From Chryseobacterium sp. CY350 (GTDB lineage Bacteria > Bacteroidota > Bacteroidia > Flavobacteriales > Weeksellaceae), in assembly GCF_027945075.1 (NCBI RefSeq), contig NZ_CP116034.1, positions 3,906,001-3,970,000 of the forward strand: a stretch of DNA of 64,000 bases. Reading direction: 5' to 3'. The translations under genes and the position numbers were made by a program. Under the pieces are notes generated by a model. The model was given only the letters and a program-made list of their open reading frames with translations. It had not been told where the DNA came from and did not search any database. Below, in pieces: positions 24,501 through 32,919 of this stretch (the first letter of the stretch is position 1; every line of letters starts with the position of its first letter).

Positions 24501-26185
24501 ATTTTACAAAAGGTGAAGCCGATACTTTGAGAAAAGCGATGGGTAAAAAGCAGATTGAGGTTCTGAATAAAATGTACCCGAAATTCATCGAAGGCGGAAG
24601 AAAAAATAATCTTGACGAAGGGCCATTAGAAAAAATCTGGAATGACTGGAAAGCGTTTGCGGAATATGCTTTCAACAAATCTCACTCTACCTGTTATGCT
24701 TTAATTGCTTATCAGACAGCGTATTTGAAGGCGAATTATCCCGCTGAATATATGGCAAGTGTAATGAGTAACAACATTAATAATACAGACTCGATTACCA
24801 TGTTCATGGAAGATTGTAAGAGTATTGGTGTGGATGTTTTAGGACCAGATGTGAATGAATCTCAATACAAGTTTTCGGTAAACGAAAAAGGGCAGATTCG
24901 TTTTGGTTTAGGAGCAATAAAAGGAATAGGAGAGGGACCAAGTGAAGCAATTACGAAAGAAAGAGCCAACGGAAGATTTAAAAACATTTATGATTTTTTT
25001 GAAAGAATCTTGCCATCTCAAATGAATAAGAGAGTCGCAGAAAGTTTAGTACTGGCGGGAGCTTTTGATGAATTCAGCGTATATCACAGAGGTCAGTATT
25101 TTGATATTGATATGGCTGGGAGAACCAATCTTGAACGACTTATAAGATACGGACAAAGTTTTCAGGAAAGTAAAAACGAGATGGAAAATTCGCTTTTTGC
25201 AGATTTTGCAGATGAAGTTCAGATCGAACAACCCAAATTAGCACCATGTCCGGAGTGGCCAAATATGCATAAATTGAATAAGGAAAAAGAAATTATCGGT
25301 TTCTACCTTTCGGCGCATCCTTTGGATGAATTTAAATATCATTATCAGTTTATGCAGGGTAAGCTTTCAAAGAAAGCGGTTTTAGAAAAAGAAGATGAGG
25401 TAAAAATAGTTATTGATGAGGTTCCGATTCTTGAAGCTGATGATAAAGATGAAACTGTGGATATTGCAGAAATAGTTTCTGACGATATTGTAGCCGGAGA
25501 GGAAGAAATCATTGAAGAGGCTGTGAAAAAAGCAGAACCGAAAGGTAATTTCGGATTTCTAAATCTCGATGAGGTTGATGCCTATAAAGAACAGGCTTTT
25601 GCCAATAAGCCTGCTGAACTTTTTGAAGAAAAAAAGAAAGACTGGAAGACGCTTCAGAAAGAACGAGAGAACGGCGGCGGCGGAAAAGAATATACTGTAG
25701 CCGGCTTAATTACCGAATATGTTGTAAAAGATGGTTTTAAAAGCGGTGAAAAAGTGGCTTTTTTAACATTGGAAGATTACTCAGGTTCGTACTCTTTTAG
25801 ACTTGGTGACCGTGATTATATGAGGTTGAAAGAGAGGCTGGAAGTTCAGCGTTTTGTTATATTAAAAATAAAATTTGCCCAGGTGAAGGACGGGAGAGTT
25901 TTCGTGAATGTAGTTGATGTTATTGAGCTTCAGGAGGCATTTGAAAAATTCGCGAAAAGTATTTCTTTGGTAATGGATATTATGGATTTCAGGAAAGAAG
26001 ATCTTGAATTTTTCCGAAACGTTCTTGATCAGAATAAAGGCGATCAGAAGTTTAGATTTTTGATAAAGAATTCTGAAGAAGACTCGTTTGTAGAACTACA
26101 ATCAACCAAATATTCTGTTGACCTTAATGGTGATTTAATAAAAGAGATACAATTATTGAACAAGTATGAATTTTATCTCAATTAA
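21518..26185 (+). CDS. dnaE: DNA polymerase III alpha subunit with N-terminal proofreading exonuclease
   Basis: The replicative polymerase, 1555 residues. Residues 1-200 are a DEDDh exonuclease like the epsilon subunit: YLVFDTETTGLP (first Asp/Glu pair), VVSGHNVEFDYNIVGAEF, and HNAAADVNATAQVFFE (His and last Asp). From about 250 comes a PHP domain in which the usual metal histidines are absent (LTATSSINDLIKKA, GMVDLGNMMGAF). The polymerase core has WVGPGRGSAAGSTVAYCTGI and catalytic Asps in PDIDIDF (about 693), with LLKMDFLGLRTLT (about 861). A tandem HhH, an acidic insertion (about 1290-1390) and an OB fold (about 1390-1470) follow. Monocistronic with a terminator. Confidence 0.96.
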   Translation: MYLVFDTETTGLPKNFNAPLSDSDNWPRMVQIAWQLHDDDGNLLENQDYIIKPEGYDIPFNAARIHGITTKIANEEGHDLQKILEEFSEVLERVRVVSGHNVEFDYNIVGAEFFRKNIQNNLQEKPKADTMILGTDYCQLGGGRGGKYKSPKLEELYEKLYGHKFDEAHNAAADVNATAQVFFEMMRIGIIPTEVLKTSEDQLAYFKTLHPDPIKPFGIIIRRQVADFNNKKKQSDVGSIDDIDLGRYFNFDNKSVFSTLTATSSINDLIKKATDENFPAVGMVDLGNMMGAFKFVSAVESTNSDRSKKHKEFLAKKQETEENGTEFTESEPISEPLIPVVGCEFYISDRYEQKQFTKDDPDRRTQVVLLAKDFNGYKNLAKLSSIGFLKGFYFGVPRISRELIAEYKEGLIALTSGINGDIPDAILNTGEQKGEELFKWWKETFEDDFYVQIQNHKLPEEEHLNDVLLHFADKYNVKILAQNQTYYTDKDDSNIQDIVSCIKDGEKLTTPVGKGFGKRRGLASGEYYIKNAREIKETFLNYPDAFDAYEEFTAKFSPYTLKRDVLLPKFDIPEEFIHAEDEIDGGKRGEMAYLTHLTYEGAKKRYVETGITDEIRERLDFELEVVANTGYPGYFLIVQDFCNEARKMGVWVGPGRGSAAGSTVAYCTGITNVDPIKYDLLFERFLNPERISMPDIDIDFDDEGRDKIIKWVVEKYGKNQVAQIITYSVLGGKSAIKDAGRVLDLPIPDTNNIAKLIPPSPGMNIAKALSKYDKLKPEDQQLVDEMKYVLNTPDDPRHDVLGSAKKMEGCIRNTGIHACGVIITPEDVSNLVPVTIAAKDADILVSQFDNSVAESAGLLKMDFLGLRTLTIIKDALKLIKQRYNVDIDPDNIPLDDTKTYQLFKEGRTVGIFQYESPGMQKYMRELKPTVFADLIAMNALYRPGPIKYIPNFINRKHGIEEIIYDLPETEEYLKETYGITVYQEQVMLLSQKLANFTKGEADTLRKAMGKKQIEVLNKMYPKFIEGGRKNNLDEGPLEKIWNDWKAFAEYAFNKSHSTCYALIAYQTAYLKANYPAEYMASVMSNNINNTDSITMFMEDCKSIGVDVLGPDVNESQYKFSVNEKGQIRFGLGAIKGIGEGPSEAITKERANGRFKNIYDFFERILPSQMNKRVAESLVLAGAFDEFSVYHRGQYFDIDMAGRTNLERLIRYGQSFQESKNEMENSLFADFADEVQIEQPKLAPCPEWPNMHKLNKEKEIIGFYLSAHPLDEFKYHYQFMQGKLSKKAVLEKEDEVKIVIDEVPILEADDKDETVDIAEIVSDDIVAGEEEIIEEAVKKAEPKGNFGFLNLDEVDAYKEQAFANKPAELFEEKKKDWKTLQKERENGGGGKEYTVAGLITEYVVKDGFKSGEKVAFLTLEDYSGSYSFRLGDRDYMRLKERLEVQRFVILKIKFAQVKDGRVFVNVVDVIELQEAFEKFAKSISLVMDIMDFRKEDLEFFRNVLDQNKGDQKFRFLIKNSEEDSFVELQSTKYSVDLNGDLIKEIQLLNKYEFYLN

Positions 26186-26202
26186 TTAAAAAAAATATAA
26201 AT

Positions 26203-26233
26203 TAAAAAAGTGGCTTTAAGGGTCACTTTTTTT
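26203..26233 (+). terminator. Terminator after dnaE
   Basis: AAAAAGTG and CACTTTTT arms around a short loop, then a T-run, about 20 bp after the stop codon. Confidence 0.7.
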
Positions 26234-26490
26234 GTTTATAATTAATCTAAACTAAAATAATAAATAAATAATTCAATTATCATGGAAGATTGTACTGATC
26301 TTGTAACGTATTGACATTTAAATATTTATAGTTTTAAGTTAATTTAAGTTTGATAAATAATTAAATGATTGTTTAAAAAATATTTAATATTTTGTAAATT
26401 TTGTTATGATATATACAATAATTTAAGATAATTTTTGATTGTGTGGTAAATATTTAGTAATTTCACCCCCTAATTTTAATTTAACTAAGT
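26234..26490. other. AT-rich leader before the first T9SS gene
   Basis: Very AT-rich, non-coding, about 255 bp. It must contain the promoter of the surface-protein gene at 26491, but no exact TAnnTTTG box at a convincing position was found (TAAATTTTG near 26394 has one base too many). A pyrimidine-rich CACCCCCTAA lies at about 26463-26472. Confidence 0.4.
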
Positions 26491-29400
26491 ATGAAAAACC
26501 TTTACAAAAAACCGTGGCAAATAAGTCGCGGCTTGCAGAGAGCGGGAATTACCGTTCTAACGCTTTTCGGAGCTATGCAATGTTTGGATGCGCAGGTGAG
26601 CACTTACACTTTTGCTCAAACCTCCAGCACATTCAATAGTATTGCTTCTACGGGAACTTTGGTTACTGGAAGTGATGCTACGACGGCAACGACCAATGAT
26701 ACAACAGGCTGGTCTGTTGCGATACCATTTACCTTTACTTTTAACCAGATTGGTTATACATCAATGTATGTAAATTCGAATGGTGGTGTCACTTTTGGAA
26801 CTACAACAGGTAATGATGTTACAGTTATCTCGGGAACGTCTGCATATGCAGGATCAGTAGGGGTAATGAATAGGGACTTGTGGGGTGTGTTTATAACTTC
26901 AGGGGTAACCACGAGTGGATCAAATGTAATCACCAATGTTGCGTCCTTCAAGGGTATTGCAATTGGAAAAACTTTAAATAATGTAAATGGAATCCCTTCT
27001 GGAGCTACCGTTACAGCGTTTGATGAAACAGCAGGTACTATTACGATGTCTGCAGCTGCCACTTCTAGCTCTGCAACAGCTGTAATAAGATATGGAACTG
27101 GTAGAGTTTTGACATCTGTTGAAGGAACAGCTCCAAACAGAGTATTTGTAGTTGAGTGGATTGGTTACAACGATTACTCTACTACAGCTGCAGGAAGTAA
27201 TTATTTGAATTTTCAACTTAAATTAGCTGAAAGTACTAATAAAATTTCAACTGTTTACGGACCTCAGTATAATGTAAGTACAACATCTAGAACAAACGAA
27301 ATAGGTTTGAGAGGAGCTTCAACATCTGATTATAATAACAGATCTGCTGCTGCGGGTGTCTCATGGGCTAGTACAACTGCAGGAACTACAAGTTCTGCTT
27401 CTGTTGCCAGAGATAATGCTGTTTTTCCTGCAACAGGATTAACATTTACCTGGTCTCCACCAACATGTGTTCAGCCTTCAGGAATCGCTGCATCTGGTAT
27501 TACAACTACAACAGCTTCAATTTCTTGGGTAGCATCTTCTACTGGAGCGGCAAATGGATATGAATATTATTATGGTACTACTAATACTGCTCCAACTTCA
27601 TCTACAGTTCCTACTGGAACAAGTCCGAGTACGTCTGTCTCACTGAGCACTTTAACTCCGGCGACTAATTATTATGTATGGGTAAGGTCTGTGTGTAGTT
27701 CTACGGATAAGAGTATTTGGTCTACATCTGGTACTTTTACGACTGCATGTAGTCCTTTTACTACATTAAGCGAAAATTTTGATTCTTTTACAACTGGAAG
27801 TATTGTACCAACTTGTTGGGGAAGAATTGTGACAGGCTCAGCTTCGCAGACGATTACGTCTACTACGCCTGCTTCCGGAACAAGAAATATTTTTCAGGCT
27901 AATAGTACGGCGGGTAATATTAGTATAGTTCTTTTGCCAGAATTAAGTACTGTGAATGCAGGATACCAGTTGAGATTTAAAGTAAGAGCAACTGCAGCTG
28001 CAACATTAGATATTGGTTATTTGACCAATCCTACAGATGCAACAACTTTTGTAAATGTACAGACATTAAGTATTGCAAATACTACTTATGGTGCTGAAAG
28101 TAAAATACCTTTCCCAACATCAGTGCCTGCAACTGCCAGAGTTGCCGTTAGAATGCCAGTTCAGGCAAGCGCACCATCTATTTATTGGGATGATGTAAAT
28201 TGGGAGATTGCTCCTTCATGTGTAGAGCCGAATACGGTTACAGTATCGGCAATTACTCCCACTAGCGCAACATTAGCTTGGGTTGCTCCTTCTACGGTTC
28301 CTGCGAACGGATACGAATATTATTATTCTACATCTAATACTGCACCTACTGCAACAACAATAGCTACAGGTTCTAGTACAACAACTACTGCTCCGCTAAC
28401 GGGCTTGGCTCCTGCAACTACATATTATGTTTGGGTGCGTTCTGTTTGCTCAACTACAAGTAAAAGTTTATGGACGGCAGTTACAACTTTCGCAAGTTCT
28501 TGTAATCCGGTTACTACTTTCCCTTGGAGTGAGAATTTTGATGCAATGACAACGATTGGTAATGGTATTTTACCAAATTGTTGGTCAACAACAGGTGGTT
28601 TGAGTGCTTCTTATTTTTTCACCACTCAAAATGCAGCATCTCAAACATATAATGATCCTAGATCTGCACCTAACTATGTAACAATTTATTACCCTACAAC
28701 AGCGGCTTACCTTTGGGCTCCTGCAATGACTTTAACTGCGGGACAATCATATGATTTCTCTTTTTATTGGGCAGGTGATGCTACAGCTGGTTGGGTTGGA
28801 GATGTATTGGTTAACAATGCTGCTTCTGCAACTGGTGCGACCAATCTTTCAAATTTTGTTAGTCAAACTACAACTACTTCGAATGCATACACTAAAGTAA
28901 CTGTTACTTTTGTGCCAACAACGACAGGAATTTATTATTTTGGAGTAAAAGCTTTTTCTGCTACAAGTGCTCCATACTATATGGGATTTGATGACTTTAG
29001 TGTACAATTAACGCCTAGTTGTGCAGAGCCTACAGCTGCTTCTGTTTCTGCAATTACTTCTACAACTGCTACATTGTCATGGACGGCTCCGGTAGCTGCT
29101 CCAGCAAATGGATATCAGTATTTTTACTCAACAACAAATACGACTCCAACAACTGGTACTGCTATAACAGGAACTACCATAAATATTCCAGCATTGACAC
29201 CGGCTACAACTTACTATTATTGGGTAAGATCAGTGTGTTCAGGTAGTTCAACAAGTACTTGGGTAACAGGATCGTTCACTACGCTTGCTGTACCGCCTAC
29301 AAATGATGCTTGTTCTGGTGCAACTGCATTGACGCCTGGTGCTACTTTTAGCCAGAATGCAGTAACATCAACAAATGCTGGTGCGACTACTGATATTTCC

Positions 29401-29970
29401 GCTTCTTGTGCAGCTTCAAGTGCAGTAAATAATATTTGGTTTAGTGTTGTTGTTCCTGCTTCGGGAAGTATTACTGTTGAAACTGGCGCTGCAGCTGGAT
29501 CACCATTTACTGATTCTGTTTTAACTTTGTTTAGCGGTGCATGTGGATCATTAACTGCAATTGACTGTAATGATGATATTGCATCTGGATCTAATATATT
29601 TTCGAGAGTAACTCTTACAGGAAGAACTCCTGGTGAAGTGATTTATGCAAGTGTTTACAGATATTCAACTGCGGGATCTAACGGGCAGATTCAGATTTCT
29701 GCATATGATGCAAGTTTATCAACTGCCGAAGTTTCTCAAGTGAAAAACAACCTTAATGTATATCCAAACCCATTTGCAGATGTATTAAATATCTCAGATG
29801 TGAAGAATGTAAAATCTGTATCAGTAGTTGATATTGCTGGAAGATTAGTAAAAACTATAGATAAACCAAGTTCTGCTCTTCAATTAGGAGATCTAAAATC
29901 TGGGATGTATGTAGTTGTTCTTAATATGAATGATGGTTCTAAACAAACTATCAAAGCGATTAAGAAATAA
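26491..29970 (+). CDS. T9SS type A surface protein with fibronectin III modules
   Basis: A secreted 1159-residue protein. The N-terminus is a long signal peptide with a basic region before LTLFGAMQCLDAQ. Three fibronectin III modules begin near residues 324, 576 and 844 (each with PxxCxxP, NGYEYYYxTTN and ATxYYVWVRSVC). They are separated by two jelly-roll (choice-of-anchor J-like) domains. A C-terminal prepeptidase-like beta domain starts at about 940 (NDACSGATALTPG). A T9SS sorting domain occupies about 1086-1159 (NVYPNPFADVLNIS through MYVVVLNMNDGSK). Exported by Sec and T9SS and attached to the surface. No catalytic motif. First of three related tandem genes. Confidence 0.88.
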   Translation: MKNLYKKPWQISRGLQRAGITVLTLFGAMQCLDAQVSTYTFAQTSSTFNSIASTGTLVTGSDATTATTNDTTGWSVAIPFTFTFNQIGYTSMYVNSNGGVTFGTTTGNDVTVISGTSAYAGSVGVMNRDLWGVFITSGVTTSGSNVITNVASFKGIAIGKTLNNVNGIPSGATVTAFDETAGTITMSAAATSSSATAVIRYGTGRVLTSVEGTAPNRVFVVEWIGYNDYSTTAAGSNYLNFQLKLAESTNKISTVYGPQYNVSTTSRTNEIGLRGASTSDYNNRSAAAGVSWASTTAGTTSSASVARDNAVFPATGLTFTWSPPTCVQPSGIAASGITTTTASISWVASSTGAANGYEYYYGTTNTAPTSSTVPTGTSPSTSVSLSTLTPATNYYVWVRSVCSSTDKSIWSTSGTFTTACSPFTTLSENFDSFTTGSIVPTCWGRIVTGSASQTITSTTPASGTRNIFQANSTAGNISIVLLPELSTVNAGYQLRFKVRATAAATLDIGYLTNPTDATTFVNVQTLSIANTTYGAESKIPFPTSVPATARVAVRMPVQASAPSIYWDDVNWEIAPSCVEPNTVTVSAITPTSATLAWVAPSTVPANGYEYYYSTSNTAPTATTIATGSSTTTTAPLTGLAPATTYYVWVRSVCSTTSKSLWTAVTTFASSCNPVTTFPWSENFDAMTTIGNGILPNCWSTTGGLSASYFFTTQNAASQTYNDPRSAPNYVTIYYPTTAAYLWAPAMTLTAGQSYDFSFYWAGDATAGWVGDVLVNNAASATGATNLSNFVSQTTTTSNAYTKVTVTFVPTTTGIYYFGVKAFSATSAPYYMGFDDFSVQLTPSCAEPTAASVSAITSTTATLSWTAPVAAPANGYQYFYSTTNTTPTTGTAITGTTINIPALTPATTYYYWVRSVCSGSSTSTWVTGSFTTLAVPPTNDACSGATALTPGATFSQNAVTSTNAGATTDISASCAASSAVNNIWFSVVVPASGSITVETGAAAGSPFTDSVLTLFSGACGSLTAIDCNDDIASGSNIFSRVTLTGRTPGEVIYASVYRYSTAGSNGQIQISAYDASLSTAEVSQVKNNLNVYPNPFADVLNISDVKNVKSVSVVDIAGRLVKTIDKPSSALQLGDLKSGMYVVVLNMNDGSKQTIKAIKK

Positions 29971-29992
29971 ATTTAAAATTAAACAAGTTCAC

Positions 29993-30026
29993 AGAGGTAG
30001 CCAATTTTGGCTACCTCTTTTTTTTT
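29993..30026 (+). terminator. Terminator after the first T9SS gene
   Basis: A perfect 11-bp stem (29993-30003 with 30008-30018), ATTT loop and a 9-nt T-run, 22 bp after the stop. Confidence 0.9.
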
Positions 30027-30095
30027 ACTTAAATAATTACGTTGTGACTTATATTTAATAATTATAAACATTTATTAATATTATTATAATAAAAA

Positions 30096-30103
30096 TATTT
30101 TTG
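30096..30103 (+). promoter_or_regulatory. -7 element TATTTTTG for the second T9SS gene
   Basis: Exact TAnnTTTG match 60 bp before the ATG at 30164, downstream of the preceding terminator, so this gene has its own promoter. Confidence 0.55.
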
Positions 30104-30163
30104 TGTTGGTAATTCGGAAACTTTAGTTAATTTTATTTCACAATTTCGAAAAAATAAATATTA

Positions 30164-32785
30164 ATGAAAAAAGCTTACTTATTGGCTCTTATCCTATCCG
30201 TAATAGGGGTAAGTGCGCAAACCTACTGTGCTCCGAATTATGCGAGCGGATGCAGCGGAGGTGATCAAATTGACGATTTTACAATTGCTTCGGCAGGTTT
30301 TAGTCATCTTGGAACTGGTTGTTCAACCGGAACTTACGGTAATTTTTATGCCACTCACACAATCACGTTGGCTCCTACCATCAATTATGCTTTTTCTGCA
30401 ACTCATAATTTTTCTAGTCAAATAATGAAAGTATGGGCAGATTTTAATAACGATGGCACGTTTGACGCGTCCACCGAATTAATCGGTTCGGGATCCAGTG
30501 GTTCTACAATGACTACTAATGGTACGATTTCTTTACCAGCGAATGTTGCGGCAGGAACATATAGAATGAGGGTTTCAGATCGTTATGCTAATGACCCTGT
30601 TCCTTGTGATGTTGCAGGTTACGGTGAAGCACATGATTATAAGCTTGTCGTTACTGCACCACCAACGTGTATTGCTCCAACAGCTTTAACTAATTCTGCA
30701 ATTACAGCAACAAGTGTTAATGTTTCCTGGACCGCGCCGGCTACCGCGCCAGCTTCAGGGTATGATATTTTTTACAGCAGTACAGGAGTTGTTCCAAATG
30801 CTTCAACAGTTCCCACAATGTCTTCTTCGCTTACAACCGTAACGATTAACGGATTGACACCGGCAACTAATTACTGTATTTGGGTACGGTCAAAATGTAC
30901 GACTACTGACGCCAGTGTTTGGATAAACAGTTGTTTTCTAACCTCTTGTGTTGCGGCGAACGTTCCGTATTTCTTAGATTTTGAAAGCGTTACAGCACCG
31001 GCATTACCTTTGTGTACAGCTGTCACTAATCCAGGTGCAGGTAATAGCTGGATGATTAGTTTCGATCCTGGAAATGGTTTTACTAATAATACTTTGGCTT
31101 ATAACTATAATTATCAGAACGCTGCAAATTCATGGTTTTTTACGCAGGGAATAAATTTAGTTGCCGGTACAACGTATAGAATTAAATATAACTACGGAAA
31201 TAACAGCTCAAGTTATTCTGAAAAGATGAAAGTTACTTATGGTGACGCACCAACTCCTGCGGCACAGACAAACGTTTTGCATGATTACACCAATATTATT
31301 GATGTTATAAGCCCGGTTTCAGACTTTTACACGCTGACACCTACGACAAGTGGTGTTTATTACTTTGCGTTTAATGTTTATTCAGATGCCAATATGTATA
31401 ACTTGTATGTAGATGATATTCTTGTAGAAGTAAATCCTTCTTGCATTGAGCCAAATGCTTTAGCAGTATCTGCAGTTACAGCATTTACAGCGACAGCTAC
31501 CTGGGCGGCTCCTGCTACAGCACCAGCTGGCGGTTACGAATATTATTTATCTACCTCTAATACAGCACCTGTTTCTACAACTGTAGCGACCGGAACATCT
31601 GCAAGTGCTACATTGAATTTAACATCGCTTCTTTCCTCATCAACGTATTACTTATGGGTACGCGCGGTGTGTACTGCTACAGATAAAAGCGCATGGTCTT
31701 CTGTTGTAACATTTGCTACAGAATCTTTCTGCCCGGTTGTCACTGGTCCTGCAGATGCGATTACAAACTTGTCTCTTACTCCTACGATTACGTGGGATCC
31801 TATGGCGGGAGCTGATGGTTATAAAATCACAGTAGGAACCACTTCAGGAGGTACGGATATTCTTAATGATGTAGACTTAGGAAATGTTACATCATATACA
31901 TTTACCACTCCTTTGGCTAACAGTATTGAGTATTTCTATACGATCAATGCTTACGCGTCAGGGGTTTCATCAAATTCTTGTTCTATAAGAAGTTTCACTA
32001 CGGCATGTGCGGCAATCAGTCCGAGTTATACGAATGATTTCTCAAACATCGATGCTGCATGTTGGGGTCAGGCTTCCGGAGGTTCTGCATCTGGAGGTTC
32101 AACAGGAACTAACAGTGAATGGGTAGAAGATGGATTCCTTAATAATGGCTCAACCGGAGCTGCTAAAATTAATTTATATTCTAATTCAAAAAGTGGTTGG
32201 TTGATTTCACCTACTTTCAATTTGACAGGTGCGTCTTATGATGTGAAATTTGATTATGGAATGACTGAATGGAATAATACAACTTCAGCAACTTTAGGAT
32301 CAGATGACAAGGTACAGGTTCTGATGTCAAATGATAATGGAGTAACGTGGACTACAATTCAGACTTGGAGTGCAGGAACGCAAATCTCTAATACTTCAAC
32401 TCAGTTTTCATACACTGTAACTGGTGGAACAAATCAGATGAAATTTGCAATCTACGCAACTGAAGGTGCTAATGATGATCCCGAAGACAATGATTTCTTC
32501 GTTGATAATTTCACGGTTACACAGTCTCTACTGTCGACTGCAGAAAATACTTTAACAAAAAACAACATCAAGGTATATCCTAATCCGTTCTCGGATGTTC
32601 TGAATATTTCAGATGTAAAAGATGTTAAATCTATAGCTGTAGTGGATATTGCTGGAAGAATAGTGAAAACGTTCGAAAAAGCAAGTTCAGATCTTCAACT
32701 TCGCGACTTGAATGCAGGAATTTATGTAGTAATACTTAATATGAATGACGGCACAAAACAATCAATTAAGGTTATTAAAAAATAA
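30164..32785 (+). CDS. T9SS type A surface protein with GEVED and fibronectin III modules
   Basis: A secreted 873-residue protein with a compact signal peptide (MKKAYLLALILSVIGVSAQ). A GEVED-type domain lies at about 75-165 (WADFNNDGTFDASTE, then YRMRVSDRY and GYGEAHDYKLVV). Fibronectin III modules begin at about 166, 425 and 525, with jelly-roll anchor J-like domains at about 265-425 and 620-790. The T9SS sorting domain at about 800-873 (VYPNPFSDVLNIS) is very close to that of the preceding gene. Likely an adhesin or scaffold on the cell surface; no enzyme motif seen. Confidence 0.88.
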   Translation: MKKAYLLALILSVIGVSAQTYCAPNYASGCSGGDQIDDFTIASAGFSHLGTGCSTGTYGNFYATHTITLAPTINYAFSATHNFSSQIMKVWADFNNDGTFDASTELIGSGSSGSTMTTNGTISLPANVAAGTYRMRVSDRYANDPVPCDVAGYGEAHDYKLVVTAPPTCIAPTALTNSAITATSVNVSWTAPATAPASGYDIFYSSTGVVPNASTVPTMSSSLTTVTINGLTPATNYCIWVRSKCTTTDASVWINSCFLTSCVAANVPYFLDFESVTAPALPLCTAVTNPGAGNSWMISFDPGNGFTNNTLAYNYNYQNAANSWFFTQGINLVAGTTYRIKYNYGNNSSSYSEKMKVTYGDAPTPAAQTNVLHDYTNIIDVISPVSDFYTLTPTTSGVYYFAFNVYSDANMYNLYVDDILVEVNPSCIEPNALAVSAVTAFTATATWAAPATAPAGGYEYYLSTSNTAPVSTTVATGTSASATLNLTSLLSSSTYYLWVRAVCTATDKSAWSSVVTFATESFCPVVTGPADAITNLSLTPTITWDPMAGADGYKITVGTTSGGTDILNDVDLGNVTSYTFTTPLANSIEYFYTINAYASGVSSNSCSIRSFTTACAAISPSYTNDFSNIDAACWGQASGGSASGGSTGTNSEWVEDGFLNNGSTGAAKINLYSNSKSGWLISPTFNLTGASYDVKFDYGMTEWNNTTSATLGSDDKVQVLMSNDNGVTWTTIQTWSAGTQISNTSTQFSYTVTGGTNQMKFAIYATEGANDDPEDNDFFVDNFTVTQSLLSTAENTLTKNNIKVYPNPFSDVLNISDVKDVKSIAVVDIAGRIVKTFEKASSDLQLRDLNAGIYVVILNMNDGTKQSIKVIKK

Positions 32786-32804
32786 ATTGTAAGAAATTAC
32801 AGAT

Positions 32805-32835
32805 AATGGCGGCCAAATGGTCGCCATTTTTTTTT
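32805..32835 (+). terminator. Terminator after the second T9SS gene
   Basis: A 10-bp stem (32805-32814 with 32819-32828, one G-T pair), 4-nt loop and a T-run. Confidence 0.85.
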
Positions 32836-32919
32836 GTAACAATTTATTATTAAAAAATTCAAACTATAAATCGTTAAAATTTCTTAAATTCGTATCAATA
32901 ATGTTATATGTATTTGATT

